From Arcicella sp034519515 (GTDB taxonomy: Bacteria > Bacteroidota > Bacteroidia > Cytophagales > Spirosomataceae), in assembly GCA_034519515.1 (NCBI GenBank), contig JAXHOK010000054.1, positions 62,001 to 126,000 of the forward strand: a DNA stretch of 64,000 nucleotides, given 5' to 3'. This document shows positions 1-7,079 of the stretch, piece after piece. The stretch's first letter is position 1; each line of letters starts with the position of its first letter. The translations under genes were made by a program, and so were the position numbers. The notes under the pieces are model-generated. The model was not told where the DNA came from and searched no databases. It was given only the letters and a program-made list of their open reading frames with translations.

Positions 1-2
1 AC

Positions 3-659
3 AAGAAAACTAAATTAGTTCCCTCAAAAGCTGATTTGGAGCAGCAAGAACTCTTTATTGAAGAGTTCCGAAAAATTGAACAAAATCTATCCTCGGATGA
101 AGTAATCCTATTTGGAGATGGAGTACATCCCCGTCATAATACTGAATCCACTTATGCTTGGATAGAGAAAGGACAAGAAAAAGAAGTCCTTTCTAATACA
201 GGCAGAGTTCGGGTAAATATTAACGGTGCTATTAATCCAGCTAACCCAACGGAAATTGTTACCCACGACTGCGAAACAATCAATGCTGTAACCACTTTGG
301 TATGGTTGAAAATGATTGAAGAACGTTTCCCACAGATGAAATCAATCTATCTGTATGTTGATAATGCCCGCTATTATCGGTCTAAATCGGTACGAGAATA
401 TCTCGAAAACTCAAGAATAAAGATGATTTTTCTGCCCCCATATTCGCCTAATTTAAACCCCATTGAACGACTTTGGAAGTTCTTGAAAAAGGAAGTCATA
501 AAATCCGATTATACACCCGACCCCAAGGTATTCCGAAAGCGTATTGACGACTTTTTTGCCAATATTGATAAATACAAAGAACAGTTAAATTCTTTGATAA
601 ATACAAATTTTCAAAAACTCAAATCACAAAACTGTGATTTGCAAACCTCTATGCGTTAA
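3..659 (+). CDS. IS630-family transposase, 5'-truncated by window edge
   Basis: DDE transposase (DDE_3 superfamily endonuclease) of an IS630-type insertion sequence, which cuts and joins DNA at TA targets. The reading frame is open to the left edge with no stop, so the N-terminal helix-turn-helix half lies outside the window; the TTG at 36 is not a convincing start. Visible catalytic triad: Asp in FGDGVH, Asp in YVDNARYY and Glu in NPNLNPIERLW, the last being the family's signature context. The basic C-terminus ends normally. I could not identify the terminal inverted repeat downstream, so the right end of the element is not placed. Family assignment is firm; whether the element is intact cannot be judged here. 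Confidence 0.9.
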   Translation, partial: KKTKLVPSKADLEQQELFIEEFRKIEQNLSSDEVILFGDGVHPRHNTESTYAWIEKGQEKEVLSNTGRVRVNINGAINPANPTEIVTHDCETINAVTTLVWLKMIEERFPQMKSIYLYVDNARYYRSKSVREYLENSRIKMIFLPPYSPNLNPIERLWKFLKKEVIKSDYTPDPKVFRKRIDDFFANIDKYKEQLNSLINTNFQKLKSQNCDLQTSMR

Positions 660-752
660 GTATATATCAATAAAAAAATGACAAGTTATAATTATATACT
701 GTGGTTATAGACGTTATATTTCAGAGTAACTTAAAAACCACAACATTTAAAA

Positions 753-1085
753 ATGAACAAATCACTACTTTTTGACTCGCCAACAAGAAATGTTTTTTTG
801 AACGTTTTAAATGTTTTAAAAAGAATTTCTGATAAGGATTTTATTGAAAATTCTTGGGGAGATAATCCAACAGATTATGGAATCTTTATCATAAGTTGTC
901 AAGAAGCATTAGCAATATTAGGTAACTATTCACTTTTTGATTTACTTTTAAGCAATAGAGGAATATGCAAAGATTTAACAGAATATTTACCAAATTCATT
1001 TATCGATAAATTTACCCAACTTTTAATTAAAATTGATGTTTTTCAAGGCTATGAAAAAAGAGCCAAATTGCTACTTAGGAACTGA
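753..1085 (+). CDS. small hypothetical protein
   Basis: A 110-residue protein that I do not recognise. It is predicted largely helical with no signal peptide, membrane segment or cysteine motif, and is rich in Leu, Asn and Ile. It has an ATG start, an A-rich upstream region and codon usage like its neighbours. It lies alone between the transposase and the DEAD-box gene, so it may be passenger or flanking cargo of the insertion region, for instance a small immunity or regulatory protein, but nothing in the sequence proves a role. It could also be a remnant of a longer gene disrupted by the IS. Confidence 0.5.
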   Translation: MNKSLLFDSPTRNVFLNVLNVLKRISDKDFIENSWGDNPTDYGIFIISCQEALAILGNYSLFDLLLSNRGICKDLTEYLPNSFIDKFTQLLIKIDVFQGYEKRAKLLLRN

Positions 1086-1313
1086 AAAACAATAAGTAGA
1101 CGTTTTTTAAATGCCCATTTTTGCACCACTCTACGTTGCGGAATGCCACCCAGATTAAATCCTCATTTAGCGATGCTAAACTGCGGCGACCGTCGCACGG
1201 TTTTATCGCCTTGATTGGCACAAAAAATAATATTTAAAAATTCATCCACTTATTATTTTCCCGTTCCTTATCCATCTATCATAAATCTCCCTTCTAAAAA
1301 TAATCCAAAAAAA

Positions 1314-1344
1314 TTTGCGAATACAAAAGATTGACGTACCTTTG
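1314..1344 (+). promoter_or_regulatory. Bacteroidota-type promoter of the DEAD-box gene
   Basis: TTTG at 1314-1317, a 19-nt spacer, then TACCTTTG at 1337-1344. This is an exact match to the Bacteroidota primary-sigma consensus (TTTG about -33, TAnnTTTG about -7). Transcription would begin near 1350, leaving an untranslated leader of about 290 nt before the helicase ATG at 1639. It is the best promoter seen in the window. Confidence 0.7.
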
Positions 1345-1349
1345 TAAAA

Positions 1350-1638
1350 AATTAGTACAAAAACATCCGCACGTCTCTGTGTACGCTTCGTTGGCACGAA
1401 GCATCTCTTCAAAGAGGATACGATTATCAGTTTCAATATTTGCAAGTTCAAAACTCCGCACTCGAAACTCAAAATTCAAAACTCCTCCAGTCGGTCTCCC
1501 AGAGCTTTAACGGATGTTCGGGCATCATTAAAGCAATACAATTACAAATCAATTAACAATTAGTCGCAGAAACGAGTGGAGCATCATGGCGATGCCCAAA
1601 TCATTCTTCATGTCGTTAGATGTGGCGAGCAAAAAATC
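1350..1638 (+). promoter_or_regulatory. long structured 5' leader of the DEAD-box helicase mRNA
   Basis: About 290 nt between the promoter and the helicase start. Hairpins visible by eye: GCTTCG 1385-1390 with CGAAGC 1397-1402; CTCT 1405-1408 with AGAG 1413-1416; a two-part stem CTTTAA 1505-1510 with TTAAAG 1528-1533 enclosing GATG 1513-1516 with CATC 1523-1526; GCATC 1581-1585 with GATGC 1591-1595. The last loop holds the ATG of a short ORF. Long structured leaders are typical of cold-shock genes, and DEAD-box helicases of this class are often cold-induced. That this leader acts as a thermosensor or autoregulatory target is inference. The stretch 1086-1313 upstream holds no convincing gene. 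Confidence 0.45.
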
Positions 1639-1642
1639 ATGA
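1586..1642 (+). CDS. candidate leader peptide coupled to the DEAD-box gene
   Basis: An 18-codon ORF, MAMPKSFFMSLDVASKKS, whose ATG sits in the loop of the 1581-1595 hairpin. Its TGA (1640-1642) overlaps the helicase ATG (1639-1641) in the arrangement ATGA, the classic geometry of translational coupling. Two in-frame downstream ATGs (1592, 1610) could also start it. No coding statistics are possible at this length, so this is a candidate. The alternative is that the helicase begins further upstream in its own frame at the GTG at 1576, which would make this ORF a shadow. Confidence 0.35.
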   Translation: MAMPKSFFMSLDVASKKS

Positions 1643-3501
1643 GTGAAATCGCAAGATTAAGATTTGATGAACTTCCCGTGTCGGAAGATATTAAAAAAGC
1701 AGTAGCTGATATGGGTTTCGAGACAGCCTCTCCAATCCAATCAGAAGCAATCCCTCCATTGTTGGAAGGTCGTGACGTAATCGGACAAGCCCAAACAGGT
1801 ACTGGTAAGACAGCCGCCTTCGGTATTCCGATGATTGAAAAAGTTATCGCATTCGATAAATACGTTCAAGGTTTGGTGCTTTGCCCAACCCGTGAACTAG
1901 CGGTTCAAGTAACAGAAGAAATCAAGAAATTAGCCAAATATAAAAAAGGCGTTTGGGTTACTACTGTTTATGGTGGAGATTCAATCGAACGTCAGATAAA
2001 GTCCTTAAAATCAGGAGCAAACATCGTGGTAGGTACGCCTGGACGTGTGATTGACTTGATTGAAAGACGTGCTTTAAAATTAGAAAACGTAAAAATGGCA
2101 GTGCTTGATGAAGCAGACGAAATGCTCGATATGGGCTTCCGTGATGACATCGAAAGTATTTTGCAAGAAACTAACGAAGATAAGCAAACAGTATTTTTCT
2201 CGGCAACGATGTCTAAGCCAATCATGGCATTGACGACTCGTTATCAGAACAATCCAGTATTGGTAAAGGTGGTGAAAAACGAAATTACTAACGTTAATAT
2301 TGAGCAATTGTATTTCGATGTGAAAGGCAAAGCAAAAATGGAAGTAATGACACGTTTGATGGATTTACACGGAATTAAATTGGCTTTGGTATTCTGTAAT
2401 CAGAAGAAAAAAGTGGATGAAGTGGTAGAAGAATTATTATTGCGTGGTTACACTGCCGAAGGTCTTCACGGAGATTTGCGTCAGGCACAACGTAATAATG
2501 TAATGTCGAAATTCCGTTCGGGTTTGGTGTCTGTGTTGGTTGCAACTGACGTAGCCGCTCGTGGGATTGACGTAAATGATATTGAAGCCGTATTTAACTA
2601 TGATATTCCTTTGGACGAAGAGTATTATGTACACCGTATTGGTCGTACAGGTCGTGCTGGAAAATTGGGTAAAGCTTTTACTTTGGTAGTTGGTGCGGAG
2701 CGTAATCGTTTGAGAGAAATTATGAATTATACCAAAGTTAAAATTGACAAAGGTGTAATTCCAACGTTCTCTGACGTGGTTGGTGTGAAAAAAGGAATGT
2801 TTATTGACCGTGTAAAAGCAGCCGTTGCAGACGGAGGTTTGGAAGTTTTCAATGATGTTTATGCTAATTTACAACACGCAGGTTTGACTACTGAGCAAAT
2901 CATTGCGGGATTGGTAAAAATGAATATGGGCGTTGTGAAAAGTGAATTTGCTGACGAAAGTTTAGATGGCGACAGCGACCGTAACCGTGGTAGAAATGAC
3001 CGTTTCGAGCCTCGCACAAGTGGCGACCGTTTCGGACGTGGCGATTCTCGTGGTGGTGGACGTTTCGATCGTAATGATTCCCGTGGTGGAAACGACCGTT
3101 TCAGTCGTGATTCAAGAGGTGGAGATTCTCGTGGTGGCGACCGTTTTAACCGTGATTCTCGTGATGCTCGTCCTCGTACAACTTCATCATCAGACCGTCC
3201 TCGTTTTGAAGACCGTGGACCACGTTCTGACAAAGCTGGAAAGCCATACCGTCAGGATGATAACATGGTGAGAATGTTTGTAAATATTGGTTTTGACGAA
3301 AAAATCTCTCCTGCCAACATCGTAGGTGCATTTGCTGGTGAGACTGGAATTCCAGGAAACACGTTGGGACAAATCAATATTTTTGATAAATATACTTTCG
3401 TAGATGTTCCAAAAGAATACGCTTCGACAGTTTTGAATAGAATGGAAGGTGCTGCCATCAAAGGAAAACGTGTAAACGTTGAGATTGCAAAGCCTGTATA
3501 A
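1639..3501 (+). CDS. deaD: cold-shock-type DEAD-box ATP-dependent RNA helicase
   Basis: ATP-dependent RNA helicase that unwinds RNA duplexes, probably in ribosome assembly and mRNA turnover at low temperature. Motifs in order: Q motif near FETASPIQ, Walker A AQTGTGKT, Ia PTRELA, Ib TPGR, DEAD, SAT, ATDVAARGID and HRIGRTGRAG. Residues about 435-535 form an Arg/Gly/Asp-rich RGG-like linker with repeated DSRGG units, followed by a DbpA/CsdA-type RNA-binding domain ending in VEIAKPV. I chose the ATG at 1639 (620 residues) because family members begin directly before the Q-motif helix; an in-frame GTG at 1576 would add 21 unlikely residues. A strong terminator follows at 3587. The leader suggests post-transcriptional control. 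Confidence 0.93.
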   Translation: MSEIARLRFDELPVSEDIKKAVADMGFETASPIQSEAIPPLLEGRDVIGQAQTGTGKTAAFGIPMIEKVIAFDKYVQGLVLCPTRELAVQVTEEIKKLAKYKKGVWVTTVYGGDSIERQIKSLKSGANIVVGTPGRVIDLIERRALKLENVKMAVLDEADEMLDMGFRDDIESILQETNEDKQTVFFSATMSKPIMALTTRYQNNPVLVKVVKNEITNVNIEQLYFDVKGKAKMEVMTRLMDLHGIKLALVFCNQKKKVDEVVEELLLRGYTAEGLHGDLRQAQRNNVMSKFRSGLVSVLVATDVAARGIDVNDIEAVFNYDIPLDEEYYVHRIGRTGRAGKLGKAFTLVVGAERNRLREIMNYTKVKIDKGVIPTFSDVVGVKKGMFIDRVKAAVADGGLEVFNDVYANLQHAGLTTEQIIAGLVKMNMGVVKSEFADESLDGDSDRNRGRNDRFEPRTSGDRFGRGDSRGGGRFDRNDSRGGNDRFSRDSRGGDSRGGDRFNRDSRDARPRTTSSSDRPRFEDRGPRSDKAGKPYRQDDNMVRMFVNIGFDEKISPANIVGAFAGETGIPGNTLGQINIFDKYTFVDVPKEYASTVLNRMEGAAIKGKRVNVEIAKPV

Positions 3502-3586
3502 TATTAGGTTTTAGGTTAAATGGTTTTTGATTGAGGATAATAGTGTGGCATACTAATCCCTACGTTCCTTTAACCTAATCCTTTTG

Positions 3587-3622
3587 AAAAGCGTTAGTCG
3601 ATGATTCGGCTAACGCTTTTTT
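3587..3622 (+). terminator. rho-independent terminator after the DEAD-box gene
   Basis: Perfect 11-bp stem, AAAAGCGTTAG 3587-3597 with CTAACGCTTTT 3610-3620, a 12-nt loop, then a T run. It lies 86 bp after the helicase stop. Confidence 0.8.
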
Positions 3623-3737
3623 ATGGCGCGCAGATACTTCGTAACGCAGATTTTTCTCTATATTCAAGATTATTAAATCAAATATTATCGAAAGAGGATC
3701 TGTCCCTGTATTTAATAATTACTTTTGAGAAGTCAGT

Positions 3738-3795
3738 TTACTCAATTTATCCGTAGCGAGGGAATTAATTCCCTCGCTACGGATAAATTGAGTAA
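3738..3795. repeat. perfect 58-bp palindrome upstream of mnmE
   Basis: Two 29-nt arms (3738-3766 and 3767-3795) pair with no mismatch and no spacer; the core reads GTAGCGAGGGAATT and its complement. It occupies the mnmE upstream region, ending 26 bp before the ATG. The core resembles the arms of the repeat at 35031-35119, so both may belong to one dispersed palindromic family. In RNA it would form a very stable hairpin. Confidence 0.85.
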
Positions 3796-3821
3796 TTTTA
3801 TGTTCAAAATTGAAAATAATA

Positions 3822-5216
3822 ATGGCTAATTTAACATTAAACAACTATATAACAGAAACAATTTGTGCCGTTGCTACACCCGCTGGTGTGGGAGCAATTG
3901 GCGTGATAAGAGTCTCAGGTTCAGAGACTTTTCCGATTGTTAATAAAATATTTAGGGGTAAAAATCTTGAAAAGCAAGCCTCTCACACCATTCATTTTGG
4001 AACAATTCGAGATGGTGAAATGATTGTGGATGAAGTGCTGGTTTCGCTTTTTAAAGCCCCATCGTCCTACACCCGTGAAGATACCATCGAAATATCTTGT
4101 CATGGTTCTGATTTTATTATTCAAAAAATTCTGAAACTAATTCTCCGAGAAGGTGCAAGACTTGCCCAAGCGGGAGAATTTACACAAAGAGCCTTTCTGA
4201 ATGGACAATTAGACCTTGCCCAAGCGGAAGCAGTTGCAGACTTAATCGCCTCAGATTCAGAGGCTTCACATCAAACTGCAATTAATCAAATCAGAGGTGG
4301 GTTTTCCAAACAAATTGCTCAGTTACGTGAACAACTTATCAATTTTGCATCACTTATAGAATTAGAATTAGACTTTGGTGAAGAGGACGTAGAATTTGCC
4401 GACCGTGAGGATTTAAGACAATTGATTTATCGAATTCAAACGGTTTTAGTGCCACTGATTGAAAGTTTTGAAATGGGAAATGTTATCAAAAATGGAGTTC
4501 CCACCGTGATTGTGGGTAAACCCAATGCAGGAAAATCGACGCTTTTGAATAGACTTTTGAACGAAGAAAAAGCTATTGTTTCAGATATTGCAGGAACAAC
4601 TCGTGATGTAATTGAGGATGAACTTTTTATTGAAGGAATCAGATTTAGATTAATTGACACCGCAGGACTTCGTAAAGCCACCGACACCATCGAAGCCATT
4701 GGCGTTGAACGGACTATGCAACAAATGGAAAAAGCGAGTTTGATTGTATATTTGTTTGATAGTGAACAAATTACGGGAGAAGAATTAGCAAAAGTAGAAA
4801 ATGAATTAGCAGAACAAGATGTACCAATATTGATGGTTGGTAATAAAGTGGATAGAATTTCGGAAGATAAAAAACAGTCTATCATCAAATCACTTCATCA
4901 CTCAGCCCCCATTTGGATTTCCGCTTCTGAAAATCAAAATATTGAGGCTTTGAAAGGTATTTTAGTCAAAAAAGTAAAAACCAAAGAGATAAAATCAGGT
5001 GATACGGTTGTTACTAACCTTCGCCATTTTCAGCATCTTTCTCAAACTAATGAAGCGTTGAACAATGTTTTGGAAGGGTTAAGTCAAAGTATTACGGGTG
5101 ATTTTTTGGCCCAGGATATTCGCTTTGCTTTACATCATTTGGGGGAAATTACAGGACAAATTACCACTGATGATTTATTGGCGAATATATTTTCTAAGTT
5201 CTGTATTGGAAAATAG
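3822..5216 (+). CDS. mnmE: tRNA uridine-5-carboxymethylaminomethyl modification GTPase MnmE
   Basis: With MnmG, MnmE installs the aminomethyl-type modification at U34 of tRNAs reading NNA/NNG codons; it is a cytoplasmic GTPase. The start is set at the ATG 3822, giving MANLTLNNYITETICAVATP, the normal N-terminus; a TTG 12 bp upstream is in frame but unlikely. Order: N-terminal formyl-THF-binding domain, helical domain, inserted G domain with GKPNAGKS (about 231-238), DTAG (about 279-282) and NKVD (about 341), and the C-terminal FCIGK with the conserved Cys. The length of 464 is typical. It is the only gene in its transcription unit. The 58-bp palindrome lies just upstream. Confidence 0.95.
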   Translation: MANLTLNNYITETICAVATPAGVGAIGVIRVSGSETFPIVNKIFRGKNLEKQASHTIHFGTIRDGEMIVDEVLVSLFKAPSSYTREDTIEISCHGSDFIIQKILKLILREGARLAQAGEFTQRAFLNGQLDLAQAEAVADLIASDSEASHQTAINQIRGGFSKQIAQLREQLINFASLIELELDFGEEDVEFADREDLRQLIYRIQTVLVPLIESFEMGNVIKNGVPTVIVGKPNAGKSTLLNRLLNEEKAIVSDIAGTTRDVIEDELFIEGIRFRLIDTAGLRKATDTIEAIGVERTMQQMEKASLIVYLFDSEQITGEELAKVENELAEQDVPILMVGNKVDRISEDKKQSIIKSLHHSAPIWISASENQNIEALKGILVKKVKTKEIKSGDTVVTNLRHFQHLSQTNEALNNVLEGLSQSITGDFLAQDIRFALHHLGEITGQITTDDLLANIFSKFCIGK

Positions 5217-5351
5217 ACTTTATGTAACTAACTTATTATCAATGTATTACAAAAAATTAGCGATTTAATCTAATGTGAATTTTAACATAAATCACAGCTA
5301 TTTAGTAATTATTTGTATCATATTTGTACCACAAAACAAAATATAAATCCC

Positions 5352-5906
5352 ATGCTTGAACTCCTTTCTTCGCTTGCCCTCGGCATTGGGCTTTCTGCCT
5401 GTTGTGGTTTCCGAGTTTTTGTGCCAATGTTAGTTACAAATTTGGCATCTTTGGCAGGTCATTATCATTTCGGCAATGGTTTGGAATGGATGGGAACGAT
5501 GACAGCTTTTTACATTTTCGCCTCCGCAACCATCCTCGAAATCCTTGGATACTATATTCCTTGGTTTGATAACCTTTTAGATTCCATCGCTACGCCCGCC
5601 TCCATCATTGCGGGAACAATCTTGACTACTGCTTTCATTTCGGGCGACCTCTCCCCTACTCTCAAATGGATTTTGGGATTCCTCGTGGGCGGAGGAAGTG
5701 CAGGAGTAGTACAATTAGGTACAACTGCTACCAGATTAGCCTCCACCGCCACCACGGCAGGTTTTGGCAATCCAATCATTGCTACCATTGAAATTGTTTT
5801 ATCTATAATTTTCTCAATTTTGAGTGTGTTTCTCCCAATTCTCATAGGCGTAGGAGCAATTTTATTAGTGATGTTTTTAGGTAAAAAATTAGTACGAAGA
5901 TTGTGA
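5352..5906 (+). CDS. DUF4126 family membrane protein
   Basis: A 184-residue integral membrane protein of the DUF4126 family, of unknown function. The ATG at 5352 (MLELLSSLALGIGLSACCGF) is preferred to an upstream in-frame start because the family begins directly with this first hydrophobic segment. About four to five hydrophobic segments are visible, with Gly-rich stretches such as LVGGGSAGVVQLGTTATR and a final segment ending GKKLVRRL. The conserved CGFRVFVPML motif near the N-terminus identifies the family. Nothing in the neighbourhood (mnmE upstream, phosphatase downstream) reveals a role. Confidence 0.8.
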   Translation: MLELLSSLALGIGLSACCGFRVFVPMLVTNLASLAGHYHFGNGLEWMGTMTAFYIFASATILEILGYYIPWFDNLLDSIATPASIIAGTILTTAFISGDLSPTLKWILGFLVGGGSAGVVQLGTTATRLASTATTAGFGNPIIATIEIVLSIIFSILSVFLPILIGVGAILLVMFLGKKLVRRL

Positions 5907-6021
5907 ATCGTTGTTCGAGTTTCGATGTTCGGTTCGAGTTTCGGAATTTATGACTAACAATTAATAACTTACCTTAAAAGTATTGCCATACATCGAAAAA
6001 CGAATATCAAAAATCGAAATT
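5907..6021. repeat. intergenic region built from TTCGATGTTCG-like units
   Basis: Several direct and inverted variants of TTCGATGTTCG / CATCGAAAAACGAATATC lie between the DUF4126 gene and the phosphatase gene. The same vocabulary occurs at 45631-45700 upstream of coaD. No promoter or gene was recognised here. Confidence 0.45.
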
Positions 6022-6813
6022 ATGAATTTAGAAAAAATTACTTCCGAGGTATCGTCCCTTGCCCGTCAAACGGGTGAGTTTGTCAGAACCTCTGCTGCCA
6101 ACTTTTCAACTGAAAATATTGAGTATAAAGGACTTAATGATATGGTTTCTTATGTTGATAAGGAAACCGAAATCCGTTTGGTAGATGGTCTCCGCAAAAT
6201 TCTTCCCGAGGCAGGTTTTATCGCCGAAGAAGGCACTGTGGAACAAGCTCAAAGTCAAGAGCTTGCTTGGATAATTGACCCTGTGGATGGCACAACTAAT
6301 TATATGCACGGCATCCCCGTTTTTGCGATTTCGATTGCATTAATGCACAATCAGAAAATTGTTTCGGGCGTGGTTTATGAAGTAAATCGAGATGAATGTT
6401 TTGCGGCTTGGCTGGGTGGTGGGGCATATTTGAACGAAAAACCAATTCGAGTTTCATCGGCTAAATATCTAAAAGACAGCCTAATAGCGACGGGGTTTCC
6501 GTATTACGATTTTGAATTAATGGAAAATTATATTCAGATTTTGAAGGAGTTGATGCAAAAATCTCACGGATTGAGGCGACTTGGAGCAGCAGCCGTTGAT
6601 TTAGCTTATACTGCCTGCGGAAGATTTGAAGGCTTTTTTGAATATAACCTCAAACCGTGGGACGTGGCAGCGGGTACACTCATTGTGCAGGAAGCGGGGG
6701 GAATCGTCAGAGATTTCAAAGATGGCGATGATTTCGTCTTCGGGCGTGAACTAATTGCGGGTTGCGGAATGTTTTCAGAATTAGAAGCGTTGATTCAGAA
6801 AAATTGGAAATAG
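6022..6813 (+). CDS. inositol monophosphatase family protein
   Basis: Mg2+-dependent, Li+-sensitive-type sugar/inositol phosphatase (SuhB/IMPase fold), 264 residues from the ATG at 6022. Metal-binding motifs are present: EEGT at about 69-72, WIIDPVDGTTNYMHG at 83-97 and WDVAAGTLIVQEAGG near 215-229. The longer upstream reading was rejected because it adds low-complexity sequence from the repeat region. Bacterial members dephosphorylate myo-inositol-1-phosphate or related substrates; a 3'-phosphoadenosine phosphatase (CysQ) is less likely on motif spacing. A tiny Cys-rich gene follows 10 bp downstream and is probably cotranscribed. Confidence 0.9.
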   Translation: MNLEKITSEVSSLARQTGEFVRTSAANFSTENIEYKGLNDMVSYVDKETEIRLVDGLRKILPEAGFIAEEGTVEQAQSQELAWIIDPVDGTTNYMHGIPVFAISIALMHNQKIVSGVVYEVNRDECFAAWLGGGAYLNEKPIRVSSAKYLKDSLIATGFPYYDFELMENYIQILKELMQKSHGLRRLGAAAVDLAYTACGRFEGFFEYNLKPWDVAAGTLIVQEAGGIVRDFKDGDDFVFGRELIAGCGMFSELEALIQKNWK

Positions 6814-6823
6814 GTGTAATCTC

Positions 6824-7000
6824 ATGGAAAATATTATTATTGCCCTCATATTTCTTTCTGCCCTTTTTTACTTAGGAAATTTAGTCAGAAAAAATTTTAG
6901 CCTAAAAAATAAAGCAGGTTGCTCAAAGGGATGCGGTTCATGCGGAGCAATTGATTTTGATAAAATTGAAGCATCAATATCGGTTAAGGATGAACGGTAA
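6824..7000 (+). CDS. FeoB-associated-type Cys-rich small membrane protein
   Basis: A 58-residue protein beginning MENIIIALIFLSALFYLGNL: one N-terminal membrane helix (about residues 3-20), a short basic stretch, then the cluster CSKGCGSCG at about 33-41. This layout matches the FeoB-associated Cys-rich membrane protein family, usually encoded beside feoB and presumed to bind iron or an iron-sulfur centre. No feoA or feoB is present nearby, so here it is either an orphan or linked to the preceding phosphatase, whose stop lies 10 bp upstream. It ends directly before a bidirectional terminator. Confidence 0.7.
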   Translation: MENIIIALIFLSALFYLGNLVRKNFSLKNKAGCSKGCGSCGAIDFDKIEASISVKDER

Positions 7001-7015
7001 AAGGTGAACGGTTTG

Positions 7016-7059
7016 GAGCAAAAAGCCTCTCAGAAATCAATCTGAGAGGCTTTTTGCTC
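7016..7059. terminator. bidirectional terminator between convergent genes
   Basis: Perfect 19-bp stem (7016-7034 with 7041-7059) around the loop AATCAA; the core is AAAAAGCCTCTCAGA with TCTGAGAGGCTTTTT. A and T tracts on both sides serve the small Cys-rich gene (+) and the prc-like protease gene (-). Confidence 0.85.
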
Positions 7060-7079
7060 TATAATCTATCCTCTAAACT

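Noticed and set aside
1576..1638. GTG start that would lengthen the DEAD-box helicase by 21 residues
   Set aside because: The extension (EHHGDAQIILHVV) is unlike family N-termini; the ATG at 1639 fits the family and the leader-ORF overlap.
2859..3233. Arg/Ser-rich 124-residue reading frame on the minus strand of the helicase gene
   Set aside because: It mirrors the repetitive RGG-coding region; shadow frame of a real gene.
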